Below, one piece after another: positions 34,470 through 44,300 of a DNA stretch of 64,000 nucleotides. This DNA is from Brachybacterium kimchii (GTDB lineage Bacteria > Actinomycetota > Actinomycetes > Actinomycetales > Dermabacteraceae): NCBI RefSeq assembly GCF_023373525.1, contig NZ_CP097218.1, forward strand, positions 682,001 through 746,000. Reading direction: 5' to 3'. The position numbers and the translations under genes were made by a program. A model generated the notes under the pieces. The model was not told the origin of the DNA and did not search any database. It saw only the letters and a list, made by a program, of their open reading frames with translations. Numbering within the stretch: the stretch's first letter is position 1; every line of letters starts with the position of its first letter.

Positions 34470-35458
34470 GCGCGGCGATCTCCACGGACACGAGCACCGC
34501 GCCCGCGGCGAGGCGAGCGACGGGACGACTGCTCGATGTCCTCGCCCCGGCGCTCCCTCTCGCGCGTCTCGCGGTGATGCGACGCCTGATCAGCGCGTTC
34601 GTGGTCTTCGACGTGCTGCTGGTCTCGAACGACGTGATCGGCCACGCCGCGAACCCCGAGTACTTCCGGCCGACGGCGCTCACGCGACTCCTGCACCTGC
34701 CCGCGGTGACGCCGGCGCTGGGCTGGGGGCTGCTGGTGGCCGTCCTGGCCTCCGGGGCGCTGGGAGCCCTGGGGCGCGCGCCGCGCGCGAGCGGCGGGGT
34801 CCTCGCCGTGAGCTTCTGGATCTGGATGCTCTATTCCCAGGGCTACGGCTACATCAGCCACGACCACGTCGCCCTCATGGTCGCCGTGGCCGTGCTGCCC
34901 ACCGCCGGCATCGCGAAGACCCGGGCCGACGGGGCGGACGGGGCCGACGGGGCCGACGGGGCCGATGGGGCCGACGCAGGCGTGCTCTCCCGGCAGGCGG
35001 GCTGGGCGCTGCGCTGCATCCAGATCGCCGTGGTGCTCACCTACTTCTACTCCGTGCTCGAGAAGTCGGTGATCTCCGGGTCGCCGGCGACCTGGGCGAA
35101 CAGCGCCGTGTTCGCGTTCGCCTTCATCCGCCGCGGCGCCCCGTGGGTGCAGTGGATGCTGGACGCGCCCTGGCTGTTCCGGCCGGCCCAGTGGGCCCTC
35201 ATCGTCCTCGAGACCATCTCGCCGCTCGCCCTGTTCCTGCGGGGGCGGAAGCTCTACGCACTGATCGGCGTCTTCCTCGTCTTCCATCTCGCGACCTTCG
35301 TGGCGCTCGGGATCCACTTCCTGCCCACGGTGGTGTGCTGGGCGGCGTTCCTGCCGCTCGAGAGGATCGCCGCGCGACTGCGCGGGCGGGTCCTCCAACG
35401 GCGCGCTGCGCGCACGGGCGCCGCGCACCCCTCCCGCGCGCAGGCCGGCGCCGAGTAG
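34466..35458 (+). CDS. Polytopic membrane protein, HTTM/DoxX-like
   Basis: 330 residues with about seven to eight TM helices. NPEYFRPTALTRLLHLP, FWIWMLYSQGYGYISHDHVALMVAVAVLLP-like and VVLTYFYSVLEKSVISGSPATW resemble the HTTM (vitamin-K-dependent-carboxylase-like) membrane family; the assignment is tentative. A cytosolic or periplasmic loop at about 153-170 is a 9-bp in-frame repeat (34925-34975) encoding ADG about six times. Translationally coupled to the preceding one-TM protein. Confidence 0.65.
   Translation: MSAAISTDTSTAPAARRATGRLLDVLAPALPLARLAVMRRLISAFVVFDVLLVSNDVIGHAANPEYFRPTALTRLLHLPAVTPALGWGLLVAVLASGALGALGRAPRASGGVLAVSFWIWMLYSQGYGYISHDHVALMVAVAVLPTAGIAKTRADGADGADGADGADGADAGVLSRQAGWALRCIQIAVVLTYFYSVLEKSVISGSPATWANSAVFAFAFIRRGAPWVQWMLDAPWLFRPAQWALIVLETISPLALFLRGRKLYALIGVFLVFHLATFVALGIHFLPTVVCWAAFLPLERIAARLRGRVLQRRAARTGAAHPSRAQAGAE
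34925..34975 (+). repeat. 9-bp in-frame tandem repeat in the HTTM-like gene
   Basis: GCCGACGGG-type units repeated nearly six times with single-base variants, encoding an (Ala-Asp-Gly)n loop between membrane helices. Length changes in steps of nine bases would keep the frame. Confidence 0.9.
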
Positions 35459-35513
35459 CCTCGGAGCCCGGGCGGCCCGAGGAGGCGCCGCCCTCCGACC
35501 GAGGGGAGTTCGC

Positions 35514-36278
35514 ATGCCCAGCCACCAGGCCGCCCGCGCCCTGCCGACGCTCCCCGACCAGGACGTGCGCCGCGTCCTGTGCGTGGTCGCGCACCCCGAC
35601 GACATGGAGTACGGGGCGTCCGCCGCGGTGCACCGCTGGACCGCGCGCGGCGTCGAGGTCACCTATCTCCTGCTCACCGCGGGGGAGGCGGGCATGGCGG
35701 AGTCCCCCGAGGTCGTCGCCCCGCTGCGCGCCCGCGAGCAGAGGACCGCCTGCACGACGGTGGGCGTCGAGGACCTCCGGATCCTCGCCCATCCCGACGG
35801 CATGCTCGAGACCTCGCTCGACCTGCGCCGCGACGTGGCCCGCACCGTCCGCGACGTGCGCCCGGACCTCGTGCTCACCACGACCTACGAGGTCGAGGCC
35901 TACGGCTCCCTGAACCAGGCGGATCACCGCGCAGCGGGCACGGCCGCCGCCGACGGCACCCGCGACGCCGCGAACCCCTGGGTGTTCCGCGAGCTCGGCC
36001 ACGACGGCTATCGGCCCTGGCAGGCGCGTGCCCTGCTCGTCGTCGGGCATTCGCGGCCGACCCACGCGATCCCCGTCGGCCCCGACGACGCAGAGGCGTC
36101 GATCGCCTCGCTGCGCAGCCACGAGGCGTACCTCGCGCACGTCACCGGGCACCCCGCGCCCGAGGAGCTCATCCCTCGCGCCCTGCAGGAGGGCGGCGCG
36201 CAGGCCGAGGGCGGCGGGCTCGCCGTCACCGCGCGCGTCTTCGACCTCGGCGGGCTCGGCGGCACGACGGGGGAGTGA
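35514..36278 (+). CDS. PIG-L family deacetylase
   Basis: 254 residues of the LmbE/MshB-like fold. The zinc-binding and catalytic AHPDDMEYG motif is near residue 25, and QADHRAAG carries the third ligand region. Family members de-N-acetylate GlcNAc conjugates, for example in mycothiol or bacillithiol synthesis; MshB is about 300 residues, so the exact substrate is not settled. The ATG has GGGAG upstream. It converges on metG with a 12-base gap. Confidence 0.88.
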   Translation: MPSHQAARALPTLPDQDVRRVLCVVAHPDDMEYGASAAVHRWTARGVEVTYLLLTAGEAGMAESPEVVAPLRAREQRTACTTVGVEDLRILAHPDGMLETSLDLRRDVARTVRDVRPDLVLTTTYEVEAYGSLNQADHRAAGTAAADGTRDAANPWVFRELGHDGYRPWQARALLVVGHSRPTHAIPVGPDDAEASIASLRSHEAYLAHVTGHPAPEELIPRALQEGGAQAEGGGLAVTARVFDLGGLGGTTGE

Positions 36279-36290
36279 CCCGCCTGCGGA

Positions 36291-38084
36291 TCAGGCCTCG
36301 GGGTCGAGCCGCTCGAGCTCCTCGTCGATGACCTTCGGGTCGAGCTTGGTGAAGATCGGCGAGGGCTTGGAGACCGGGCGCCCGGTCTCGACCTCGCGGT
36401 GGCCCCATGCGGGCACGTCCGTGTAGTCGCCCGTGATGATCGCGTAGGAGGGGCCGCCGTCCAGGTCCTCGACCTCGCGGGCCTCGGGCAGCGGGGCGAT
36501 CTGCCGGTCCCCGCCGAGCGCCCGCTCGACCGCGTTCGCGGAGAACGGGAGGAACGGCGCGAGGATGGTGTTGAGGTCGGTGACGGCCTGCGCGAGCACG
36601 TGGAGCACCGTGTGCAGGCGCTCCTGCTGCTCGGGCGCCTTGAGCTTGAAGGGCTCGGTCTCCGAGACGTAGCGGTTCGCCTCGCCCACCAGGCGCATGG
36701 CCTCGGCGATCGCGGCGCGCTGCCGGTGGGCCTCGATGAGGGATCCGACGGCCTCGAAGCCCGCCTCGATCTGCGACAGCAGCGCCCGGTCGACGTCCTG
36801 GAGCTCGCCCGCGGCGGGGATCTCGCCGACGTTCTTCGCGATCATCGCGGCCGTGCGGTTCACGAGGTTGCCCCAGCCGGCGACGAGCTCGTTGTTCGTG
36901 CGGGAGACGAACTCGGACCAGGTGAAGTCCGCGTCCTGGTTCTCGGGGCCCGCGGCGGAGATGAAGTAGCGCACCGCGTCGGGCTGGTAGCGCTCGAGCA
37001 TGTCGCGCACGTAGATGACGATGCGCTTGGAGGAGGAGAACTTCCTGCCCTCCATGGTGAGGAACTCGCTCGAGACCACCTCGGTGGGCAGGTTCAGCTC
37101 GCCGAAGCGGCCGGGCTCGCCGCCCTTGTCGCCCTCGCCGTTCTGGGCGATGAGCTCCGCCGGCCAGATCTGCGAGTGGAAGACGATGTTGTCCTTGCCC
37201 ATGAAGTAGTAGGTGAGGGCCTCGGGATCGTTCCACCAGCGGCGCCACGCCTCCGGATCGCCCTGGCGGCGCGCCCACTCGATGGAGGCGGAGAGGTAGC
37301 CGATCACGGCGTCGAACCAGACGTAGAGGCGCTTGGTGGGCTGGTCCTCCCAGCCCGGCACCGGGATGCCCCAGTCGATGTCGCGGGTCATCGCGCGCGG
37401 CTTGATGTCCTGGAGGATGTTCTGGCTGAAGCGGATCACGTTCGGGCGCCACAGGCCCGTCGCCTCGCGCTCGTCGAGCCAGCGCCCGAGCTCCGCCGCG
37501 AGCGCCGGCAGGTCCAGGAACCAGTGGGTGGTCTCGATGAACTCGGGCGTCTCGCCGTTGATCCGCGAGACCGGGTCGATGAGGTCCGTCGGATCCAGCT
37601 GGTTGCCGCAGTTGTCGCACTGGTCGCCGCGCGCGCCCGGCGCGCCGCAGATCGGGCAGGTGCCCTCGATGTAGCGGTCGGGCAGGGTGCGGCCGGTCGA
37701 CGGCGAGATCGCACCGGAGGTGGTCTGCTCGATCATGTAGCCGTTGTCGCGCACGACCTCGAACATCTCCTGCACCACCGCGTAGTGGTTGCGGGTGGTG
37801 GTGCGGGTGAACAGGTCGTAGCTGAGGCCCAGGGCGACGAGGTCGTCGACGATGATCCGGTTGTTGCGGTCGGCGAGCTCGCGGGCGGTCACGCCCTCCT
37901 TGTCGGCCTCGACCAGGATCGGGGTGCCGTGCTCGTCGGTGCCGGAGACCATGAGCACGTCGTGGCCCGCCATGCGCATGTAGCGCGAGAAGACGTCGGA
38001 GGGGACGCCGAAGCCGGCGACATGACCGATGTGGCGGGGACCGTTGGCGTACGGCCAGGCGACCGCGGACAGGACTGTGCTCAT
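36291..38084 (-). CDS. metG: Methionyl-tRNA synthetase
   Basis: 597 residues. HIGH at residues 18-21, class I signature KFSSSKR (about 345) in place of KMSKS, and a zinc knuckle [18 protein letters not shown]. The anticodon-binding helical domain follows; there is no C-terminal Trbp-like dimerisation domain, so this is the short form. ATG 38084 is chosen: it gives the standard N-terminus [14 protein letters not shown], and TAGACT lies eight bases upstream. Confidence 0.97.
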   Translation of the reverse strand: MSTVLSAVAWPYANGPRHIGHVAGFGVPSDVFSRYMRMAGHDVLMVSGTDEHGTPILVEADKEGVTARELADRNNRIIVDDLVALGLSYDLFTRTTTRNHYAVVQEMFEVVRDNGYMIEQTTSGAISPSTGRTLPDRYIEGTCPICGAPGARGDQCDNCGNQLDPTDLIDPVSRINGETPEFIETTHWFLDLPALAAELGRWLDEREATGLWRPNVIRFSQNILQDIKPRAMTRDIDWGIPVPGWEDQPTKRLYVWFDAVIGYLSASIEWARRQGDPEAWRRWWNDPEALTYYFMGKDNIVFHSQIWPAELIAQNGEGDKGGEPGRFGELNLPTEVVSSEFLTMEGRKFSSSKRIVIYVRDMLERYQPDAVRYFISAAGPENQDADFTWSEFVSRTNNELVAGWGNLVNRTAAMIAKNVGEIPAAGELQDVDRALLSQIEAGFEAVGSLIEAHRQRAAIAEAMRLVGEANRYVSETEPFKLKAPEQQERLHTVLHVLAQAVTDLNTILAPFLPFSANAVERALGGDRQIAPLPEAREVEDLDGGPSYAIITGDYTDVPAWGHREVETGRPVSKPSPIFTKLDPKVIDEELERLDPEA

Positions 38085-38092
38085 GGGACGCA

Positions 38093-38151
38093 AGTCTACG
38101 GACACCGCGCGCGAACGCGGACCGCGAACGGCCCGCGCCGACCGATACCCT
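38093..38151. promoter_or_regulatory. Divergent promoters of metG and UDP-glucose pyrophosphorylase
   Basis: Minus strand: TAGACT (38098-38093), eight bases before the metG ATG. Plus strand: TACCCT (38146-38151), six bases before ATG 38158. Both imply near-leaderless mRNAs from a 73-base shared region; no clear -35 on either side. Confidence 0.55.
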
Positions 38152-38157
38152 GGCCAC

Positions 38158-39537
38158 ATGAGCACCCATGGCCTTTCCGCAGCCCAGCAGAAGATGCGAG
38201 ACGCCGGCGTCGCCCAGACGGCGATCGACGTGTTCTCCCGCTACTACCAGCAGCTCGAGGAGGGCGTCACCGGGTCGATCCCGGAGGACACCATCTCCCC
38301 GTACCTCGACCCGCCCCGGCTCGAGGACGTCACGATCGACCCGTTCCAGGCCAAGGAGGCCTTCGACCGCCTCGCGATCATCAACCTCAACGGGGGCCTG
38401 GGCACCTCGATGGGCATGGACCGCGCGAAGTCGCTGCTGCCCGTGCGCGACGGCAGGTCCTTCCTGCAGATCATCGTGGAGCAGGTCCTCGCCGCCCGCG
38501 AGGCGACCGGCTCCCCGCTGCCGCTGCTGTTCATGGACTCCTTCCGCACGCGCGAGGACACCCTCGCGGTGCTCGAGGAGTACCCGGACCTGCCCGTCGG
38601 CGACCTCCCGCTGGACTTCCTGCAGAACAAGGAGCCCAAGCTGCGGGCCGACGACCTCGAGCCCGTCACCTGGGACGCGGAGCCCGACCTCGAGTGGTGC
38701 CCGCCGGGACACGGCGACCTCTACACGGCGCTGCAGACCTCCGGCGTCCTCCAGAAGCTCCTGGACGCCGGCTTCAAGTACGCGTCCGTGTCGAACTCCG
38801 ACAACCTCGGCACGCTGCCGAACCCCGTGCTGGCCGGCTGGTTCGCCGCCTCCGGCGCGCCCTACGCGGCGGAGCTGTGCCCGCGCACCCCCGCGGACCG
38901 CAAGGGCGGCCACCTCGCCGTGCGGAAGTCCGACGGCCGGCTCATCCTGCGCGACACCGCGCAGACGCCGGAGGAGGAGATGGACTTCTTCACCGACGAG
39001 CACCGCCACCCGTTCTTCCACACCAACAACCTGTGGATGGACCTCGAGAAGCTCGACGCGGTGCTGCGCGCCCACGACGGCGTGATGCCGCTGCCGATGA
39101 TCCGCAACGCCAAGACCGTCGACCCCTCGGACAAGTCGAGCACGCCGGTCTACCAGATCGAGTCCGCGATGGGCGCCGCGATCGAGGTGTTCGAGGGCGC
39201 GAGCGCGATCGTCGTCGGCCGTGACCGCTTCCTGCCCGTGAAGGCCACGAGCGACCTGCTGCTGGTGCGCTCGGACGTCTACGAGCTCGATCCCAAGCGC
39301 GCGCTCGTCCAGCAGGTGCCGTCGGCGCCGACCGTCTCCCTCGACGGGGACCACTTCAAGCTGATCGGCGACTTCGACGCGCGCTTCCCGCACGGGGTGC
39401 CGTCCCTGCGTGAGGCCACCTCGTTGAGCGTGGAGGGCGACCACACCTTCGGGCGTGACGTCGTCGCCCGCGGCGAGGCCGTCGTCGGCCCCGAGGACCC
39501 CGCGCAGATCCCCGACGGGACCGTGCTGGGCGGCTGA
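38158..39537 (+). CDS. UTP--glucose-1-phosphate uridylyltransferase (UGP1 type)
   Basis: 459 residues. The nucleotide-binding motif [31 protein letters not shown] and [11 protein letters not shown] identify the eukaryote-like UGPase family used by many actinobacteria instead of GalU. The product UDP-glucose feeds trehalose, glycogen and cell-wall polymers. The gene is divergent from metG, and its 3' end faces a convergent acyltransferase gene across a palindrome-bearing spacer. Confidence 0.94.
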   Translation: MSTHGLSAAQQKMRDAGVAQTAIDVFSRYYQQLEEGVTGSIPEDTISPYLDPPRLEDVTIDPFQAKEAFDRLAIINLNGGLGTSMGMDRAKSLLPVRDGRSFLQIIVEQVLAAREATGSPLPLLFMDSFRTREDTLAVLEEYPDLPVGDLPLDFLQNKEPKLRADDLEPVTWDAEPDLEWCPPGHGDLYTALQTSGVLQKLLDAGFKYASVSNSDNLGTLPNPVLAGWFAASGAPYAAELCPRTPADRKGGHLAVRKSDGRLILRDTAQTPEEEMDFFTDEHRHPFFHTNNLWMDLEKLDAVLRAHDGVMPLPMIRNAKTVDPSDKSSTPVYQIESAMGAAIEVFEGASAIVVGRDRFLPVKATSDLLLVRSDVYELDPKRALVQQVPSAPTVSLDGDHFKLIGDFDARFPHGVPSLREATSLSVEGDHTFGRDVVARGEAVVGPEDPAQIPDGTVLGG

Positions 39538-39912
39538 GGACCTGCGGGTGGGTCCCCGCTCGCGGGGCGCCCCCTGCGGATCTGTGGATGGTCGACGCGG
39601 TCCATCGGTCATGCAGCGGCGTATGGCGGACGTCTCTGCCAGATATGGCAGAGACGTCCGCCATTTGCCGGTGCGCGACTGCCGCCCAGGTCGCGCCCCA
39701 CTCCCGCGCGGGTTGCGCCACGTCCGCCGGGCCCTTGGGACACGGCACCTTCAGTCGCATTCCCGTGAGTGGGACCCGCCTTCCCCCCGACGCCACCGAC
39801 GTGGTGGACCGCGCGGTGCGCTGCCACCTGTGGCGCGGGTCGGGCCGTGCGCGGCGCCGCTGCGAGCCTCGGGCTCAGCGCCGCGCCGGCCCTGCCGCTG
39901 CGAGCCTCCGGC
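39538..39912. other. Convergent spacer between UGPase and acyltransferase
   Basis: About 375 bases without a gene. From left to right it holds a hairpin CCCCGC-TC-GCGGGG (39554-39567, probable UGPase terminator), a 42-bp palindrome (39623-39664), about 190 bases with nothing recognised, and a 38-bp tandem duplication that enters the acyltransferase 3' end (39856-39931). Confidence 0.7.
39623..39664. repeat. 42-bp palindrome (19-bp arms, 4-base loop)
   Basis: Arms 39623-39641 and 39646-39664 are perfect reverse complements around GATA. Outer word ATGGCGGACGTC. It lies between convergent genes, like those at 12217 and 45606; sequences differ but layout is shared. Candidate bidirectional terminator. 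Confidence 0.85.
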
Positions 39913-39931
39913 TCAGCGCCGCGCCGGCCCT
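39856..39931 (-). repeat. 38-bp tandem duplication across the acyltransferase stop codon
   Basis: 39856-39893 and 39894-39931 differ at one base. Each copy holds a hairpin GAGCC-(TCG/TCC)-GGCTC. The copy at 39894 contains the acyltransferase stop codon (39913-39915) and its last codons; the other copy lies downstream of the stop. Confidence 0.9.
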
Positions 39932-41193
39932 GCGGCGCTTCCCTTCTCCTCCCGCACGAGCCAGTGGCCGATGGGCGGCGAGGTGATCCAGGACAGCACC
40001 TTCACGACCGGGGCGCGCGAGAGGATCAGCACCAAGAGCAGTGCCCCGACCACGAGCAGCACCGCGTCGAGGTTCGAGGTCATCGTGTCGAACCAGCCCA
40101 GGTCGCGGGGGATCTGCAGCAGCAGCGGGTGGATCAGGTAGATCGTCAGGGACTCCACGCCCAGGGCCGTGAACCAGTGGTGGCGACGCGGGGCGACCAT
40201 CACCAGCGCGACGGTGAGGATCGTGCCGCAGATCAGCACGAGCACGCGCGTGACCATGCCGTAGACGTTCCCGAGGTCGTTCTCGGAGAAGCTGCGGGAC
40301 ATCGTGAAGATGTCGTTGGAGAACTTGTCGTGGGTGATCACTGCGACCACCAGGGCGCAGGCGAAGGCCGCCGCGCCGATCGCCCGTCCCCAGCGCACGT
40401 CGCGGATCCGCGCGAGCATCTCCGGCGTGCACATCAGGCCCATCACGAAGAAGGGCAGGAAGCTGAGCACGCGGCCCCAGGTGAGGACCGTGTCCAGGTC
40501 CGCCTCGAGGGGCGCCAGCACGGAGATCGCGACCGCGAAGACGAGCGGGTAGCGCAGGGAGCGCAGGACCGGCGAGAACACCCGCCAGAAGGTCAGCGCG
40601 AGCAGGAACCACAGCGTCCAGGCCGGGTGCCACAGGCTCACGCTGATCGGGTCGCCGTCGAGGAGGTCGCCCTCGACCGAATGGATGACCTGGAAGATCA
40701 GGTACGGCAGGAGCATCCCCGTGAGCAGGCGGGAGATCTGACGCGGTTCGTTGCGGTAGGAGCGGCAGAGGAACCCGGAGATCGCGACGAAGGCCGGCAT
40801 GTGGAACGAGTAGATCCACGTGTAGAGGACGTCGAGGTGCGGGTTGTCGTTGCTCTCGATCGTGTGGCCCACGACGACCAGCGCGATGAGGATCGCGCGC
40901 GCGTTGTCCAGCAGCGGATCACGGGGCTTCTTCGCGGGCTTCGCGGAGTCCGCGGGCGGCGCGGATGTCGCGGTCCGCGCGGGATCGGACGGCGCGGGAG
41001 CGGAGGACGCCGCGCGGGTGTCGAGCGCTCCGGGAGCGGATGCCCCGTGGGCGTCGCCGTGGGCGCGATGCGTGGGCGGGCGCCGCGGCGTGTGCGTCGG
41101 CCCGGACGGCGCGCTCCCACCGGCCGGTCCTGTGCCGGCTGTCTCGGTGGGGGCTGGCTCCGCGCTCGGATCCTGCTGGCCGGCCATGCGCAT
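39913..41193 (-). CDS. Membrane acyltransferase, acyltransferase-3/OafA-like
   Basis: 426 residues. A disordered Pro/Ala/Ser cytosolic region (1-95) precedes about ten TM helices. DNARAILIALVVVGHTIE is the start of the fucose-4-O-acetylase-like domain, with the conserved His in VVVGHT, then FHMPAFVAISGFL and late GVESLTIYLIHPLL. Such enzymes transfer acetyl or other acyl groups to surface sugars or peptidoglycan. Its promoter is clear (41227-41255). The acceptor is unknown. Confidence 0.88.
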   Translation of the reverse strand: MRMAGQQDPSAEPAPTETAGTGPAGGSAPSGPTHTPRRPPTHRAHGDAHGASAPGALDTRAASSAPAPSDPARTATSAPPADSAKPAKKPRDPLLDNARAILIALVVVGHTIESNDNPHLDVLYTWIYSFHMPAFVAISGFLCRSYRNEPRQISRLLTGMLLPYLIFQVIHSVEGDLLDGDPISVSLWHPAWTLWFLLALTFWRVFSPVLRSLRYPLVFAVAISVLAPLEADLDTVLTWGRVLSFLPFFVMGLMCTPEMLARIRDVRWGRAIGAAAFACALVVAVITHDKFSNDIFTMSRSFSENDLGNVYGMVTRVLVLICGTILTVALVMVAPRRHHWFTALGVESLTIYLIHPLLLQIPRDLGWFDTMTSNLDAVLLVVGALLLVLILSRAPVVKVLSWITSPPIGHWLVREEKGSAAGPARR

Positions 41194-41226
41194 GCGCCTC
41201 TCGTCGGGGGTGAACGGAACGTGACG

Positions 41227-41255
41227 AGGCTAGGACCGGAAGGTGACGCGCTCAA
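41227..41255 (-). promoter_or_regulatory. Promoter of the acyltransferase gene
   Basis: Minus strand TTGAGC (41255-41250), 17-base spacer, TAGCCT (41232-41227). Transcription near 41220 leaves a leader of about 27 nucleotides with GAGAGG before the ATG. Confidence 0.7.
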
Positions 41256-41314
41256 GCGGCCGCGCCGCGAATGGGATGCATCGCGCCCCGCTCCGAGGGC
41301 GCATGTGAGCGGGT

Positions 41315-41372
41315 CGACGGACCGGGCGTCGTCGGATCGGACACGTCCGACGGGCCGGAGCCCGGTCCGTCG
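41315..41372 (-). terminator. Branched hairpin terminator after putA
   Basis: A 13-bp perfect outer stem (41315-41327 with 41360-41372) encloses a second stem GTCGGA/TCCGAC (41331-41336 with 41346-41351). It begins six bases after the putA stop on the minus strand. No T run. Confidence 0.65.
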
Positions 41373-41377
41373 CCCCG

Positions 41378-44300
41378 TCAGTCGCGACCGTGGATGTACC
41401 CCGTGCCGCCGGTGACGTCGAGGGTCTCGGGGATGATGTTGCCGTAGCGGTGGTCGGTCGCGCTGATGGCCTGCTCGTGCAGGAAGCTCAGCAGCTCGAT
41501 CCGCCCGCTCGCGGTCACCGGGCCGCGGAACAGGGCCACCTCGACGCGGCGCGAGATCGCGCCCAGCAGGGCGTCGTCGGCCTCGCCGACCAGCCGGATC
41601 CGCAGACGGGACTGCGCCGGGACGGCCGCGGCGAACGCGGCGGCGTCCTCCATGCGCACGGTGGTCCCCGCCGGCAGCTCCTGGGCGGCCGCGGCGCGCA
41701 GGGCGCCGGTCGCCACGGAGACCTCGATGTCGGCGCCCACGGTCGCCGCGGCGTGCAGCACGCGACGCAGCTCGACCTCCCGCGCGCCCTCGGCGGCGCG
41801 CACCACCGTGGGGATCGGCACGTAGCGCAGCACGTTGATCTCCCCGTGCAGGTCCTGCGGATCCCGGGCGGCGAAGGTGCTCGTCCAGTGGGCGGCGTCC
41901 GAGTGCTTCGCCGTGGTCAGCCACGTGGCCTCGTCCCGGATGGCTCCCGAGGCCGTGCGCCGGCCCTCGACGTCGGCCGCATCCATGAGGTGGATGAGGT
42001 AGTTCGGGCCGCCGGCCTTCGAGGTCTCGCCGATCGCGGAGCGCTTCCAGCCGCCGAAGGCCTGGCGCTCCACGATCGCACCCGTGATCCCGCGGTTGAC
42101 GTACAGGTTCCCGGCCTCCACGTGCTGGGTCCACCAGGCGATCTCGCCGAGGTCCAGGGAGTGCAGGCCGGCGGTGAGCCCGTACGAGGTGCCGTTCTGG
42201 ATCTCGGTCGCTTCCTCGAGGGTGTCGGCGTGGATGATGCCCAGGATCGGCCCGAAGTACTCGGTGAGGTGGTACTCGGAACCCGGCTCCACGCCCTCGC
42301 GCACGCCCGGGCTCCACAGGCGGCCGGATTCGTCGAGCTGCTGCGGCTCGGCGAGCCAGCGCTCCCCGGCGCCGAGGCTGCCCAGTCCGTCGGCGAGCTT
42401 GCCGGCGGGCTCCTCGATGATCGGGCCCATCTGGGAGATCGGATCCGTCGGGTAGCCGACGTGCAGGCTCATCACCGCGTCGGCGAGCTGGGAGGAGAAG
42501 CGGCGGGAGCGGGCGACGGAGCCCACGGTGATCACGAGGCTCGCGGCCGAGCACTTCTGGCCGGCGTGGCCGAAGGCGCTCGCGGCGACGTCCTTCGCCG
42601 CGAGGTCGAGGTCCGCGTGCGGGGTGACGATGACGGCGTTCTTGCCGCTCGTCTCCGCCTTGATCGGCAGCTCGGGCCTCCAGGACGCGAAGAGCGACGC
42701 CGTGTCGTAGGCGCCCGTGAGGACGAGCTGATCCACGCGCGGATCGGTGATCAGGGCGCGCCCGACCTCGTCCTCGGGGACATCGACGATCTGGACGAGG
42801 TCCTGGTCGATCCCGGCCTCGTGGACGAGGGCGCCGATGATCGCGCCGCAGCGACGGGCCTGCGGGGCGGGCTTCATGACGACCGCGCTGCCGGTGACGA
42901 GCGCCGAGAGCAGGCCACCGGTGGGGATCGCGACCGGGAAGTTCCAGGGCGGCGTGACCAGGGTCAGTCGACGGGGCGTGAGGACGGCGTCGTCGAGCTC
43001 CTCGAGCAGCTCGGCCTGCTCGGCGTAGTAGAGGGCGAAGTCCATGGCCTCGCTGACCTCGGGGTCACCCTGCTCGAGGACCTTGCCGGTCTCCGCGGCC
43101 ATCACCTCGAGGAGGTCGGCGCGGTGCGCTGCGAAGACGCGGGCGACCTCGCGGACCGCCTGCGCCCTCTCGCTCGCGCCCTTCTTCGCCCAGGCCTCCT
43201 GGGCGGCGAGGGCGCGGCGGTAGACGTCGTCGACGCCCTCGCGGGTGGTCACCTGCGCCGCCTCGATCTCGTCGATGCCGATGCGGGAGCCGCGCACGCG
43301 GTGGATGATCCCGGCGGCCCACTCCTGGTTCGCGGCCGTGGACATGTCGGTGTCGGGCGTGTTGCGGAAGGCGCCGGGGCGGGCGGGGATCACGGCCGAT
43401 CCGAGCGCCGGCCGCTCTCCGTGCTCCTCCGCCGCGCGGTCCTGGTCGCGGTGGGTGGCCTCCGCCGGGCCCTCGACGGCGCGCGCGAGCGACGCCTCGA
43501 AGCGCGCCTGCTCGCGCGCGAACAGCTCCTCGCTGTCCTCGAGCTCGAAGACGGCCGACATGAAGTTCTCGCTCGAGGCGTTCTCCTCGAGGCGTCGCAC
43601 CAGGTAGGAGACGGCCACGTCGAACTCGCGAGGAGAGACCACCGGCACGTACAGGCGCATCGAGCCGACGGCCTCGCGCACCACCTGCTGCTGGCCCGGG
43701 GCCATGCCGGCGAGCATCTCGAACTCGACTGCGCCGTCGGCTCCGTCGATGCCGCGCTCGCCCATCAGCAGGTGCGCGAAGGCGACGTCGAAGAGGTTGT
43801 GCCCGGCGATGCCCAGGTGTACGGCCTCCAGGTGCTCGGGCTCGAGGGAGTCCAGGAGAATCCGCTTGTACTGGGCGTCGGATTCCTCCTTGGTGTGGAA
43901 CGGCGCCTGGTCCAGGCCGTGCAGCGAGGCGTCGACCGTCTCCAGGGCGAGGTTCGCGCCCTTGACCACGCGCACCTTGATGGGGGCGCCCCCACGGGCG
44001 ACGCGATCCTTCGCGAAGGCGCGCAGGCGCTGCATCGCGTCGAAGGAGTCGGGCAGGTAGGCCTGCAGCACGATGCCCGCGCGCAGGTGCATGAGCTCGG
44101 GGCGGTCCAGGAGCTTCTCGAAGACGTCGAGGGTGAGCTCGAGGTCCCGGTACTCCTCCATGTCCATGTTGAGGAAGGTGGGGGAGTCCTGGCGGGAGGC
44201 GTCGAGGTAGAGGGGCAGCAGGGTCTCCACGACGTGGTCGACCGTCTCCTCCGCGCCCCACAGCGAGAGGTGGTCGATGATCGAGGAGATCTTGATCGAC

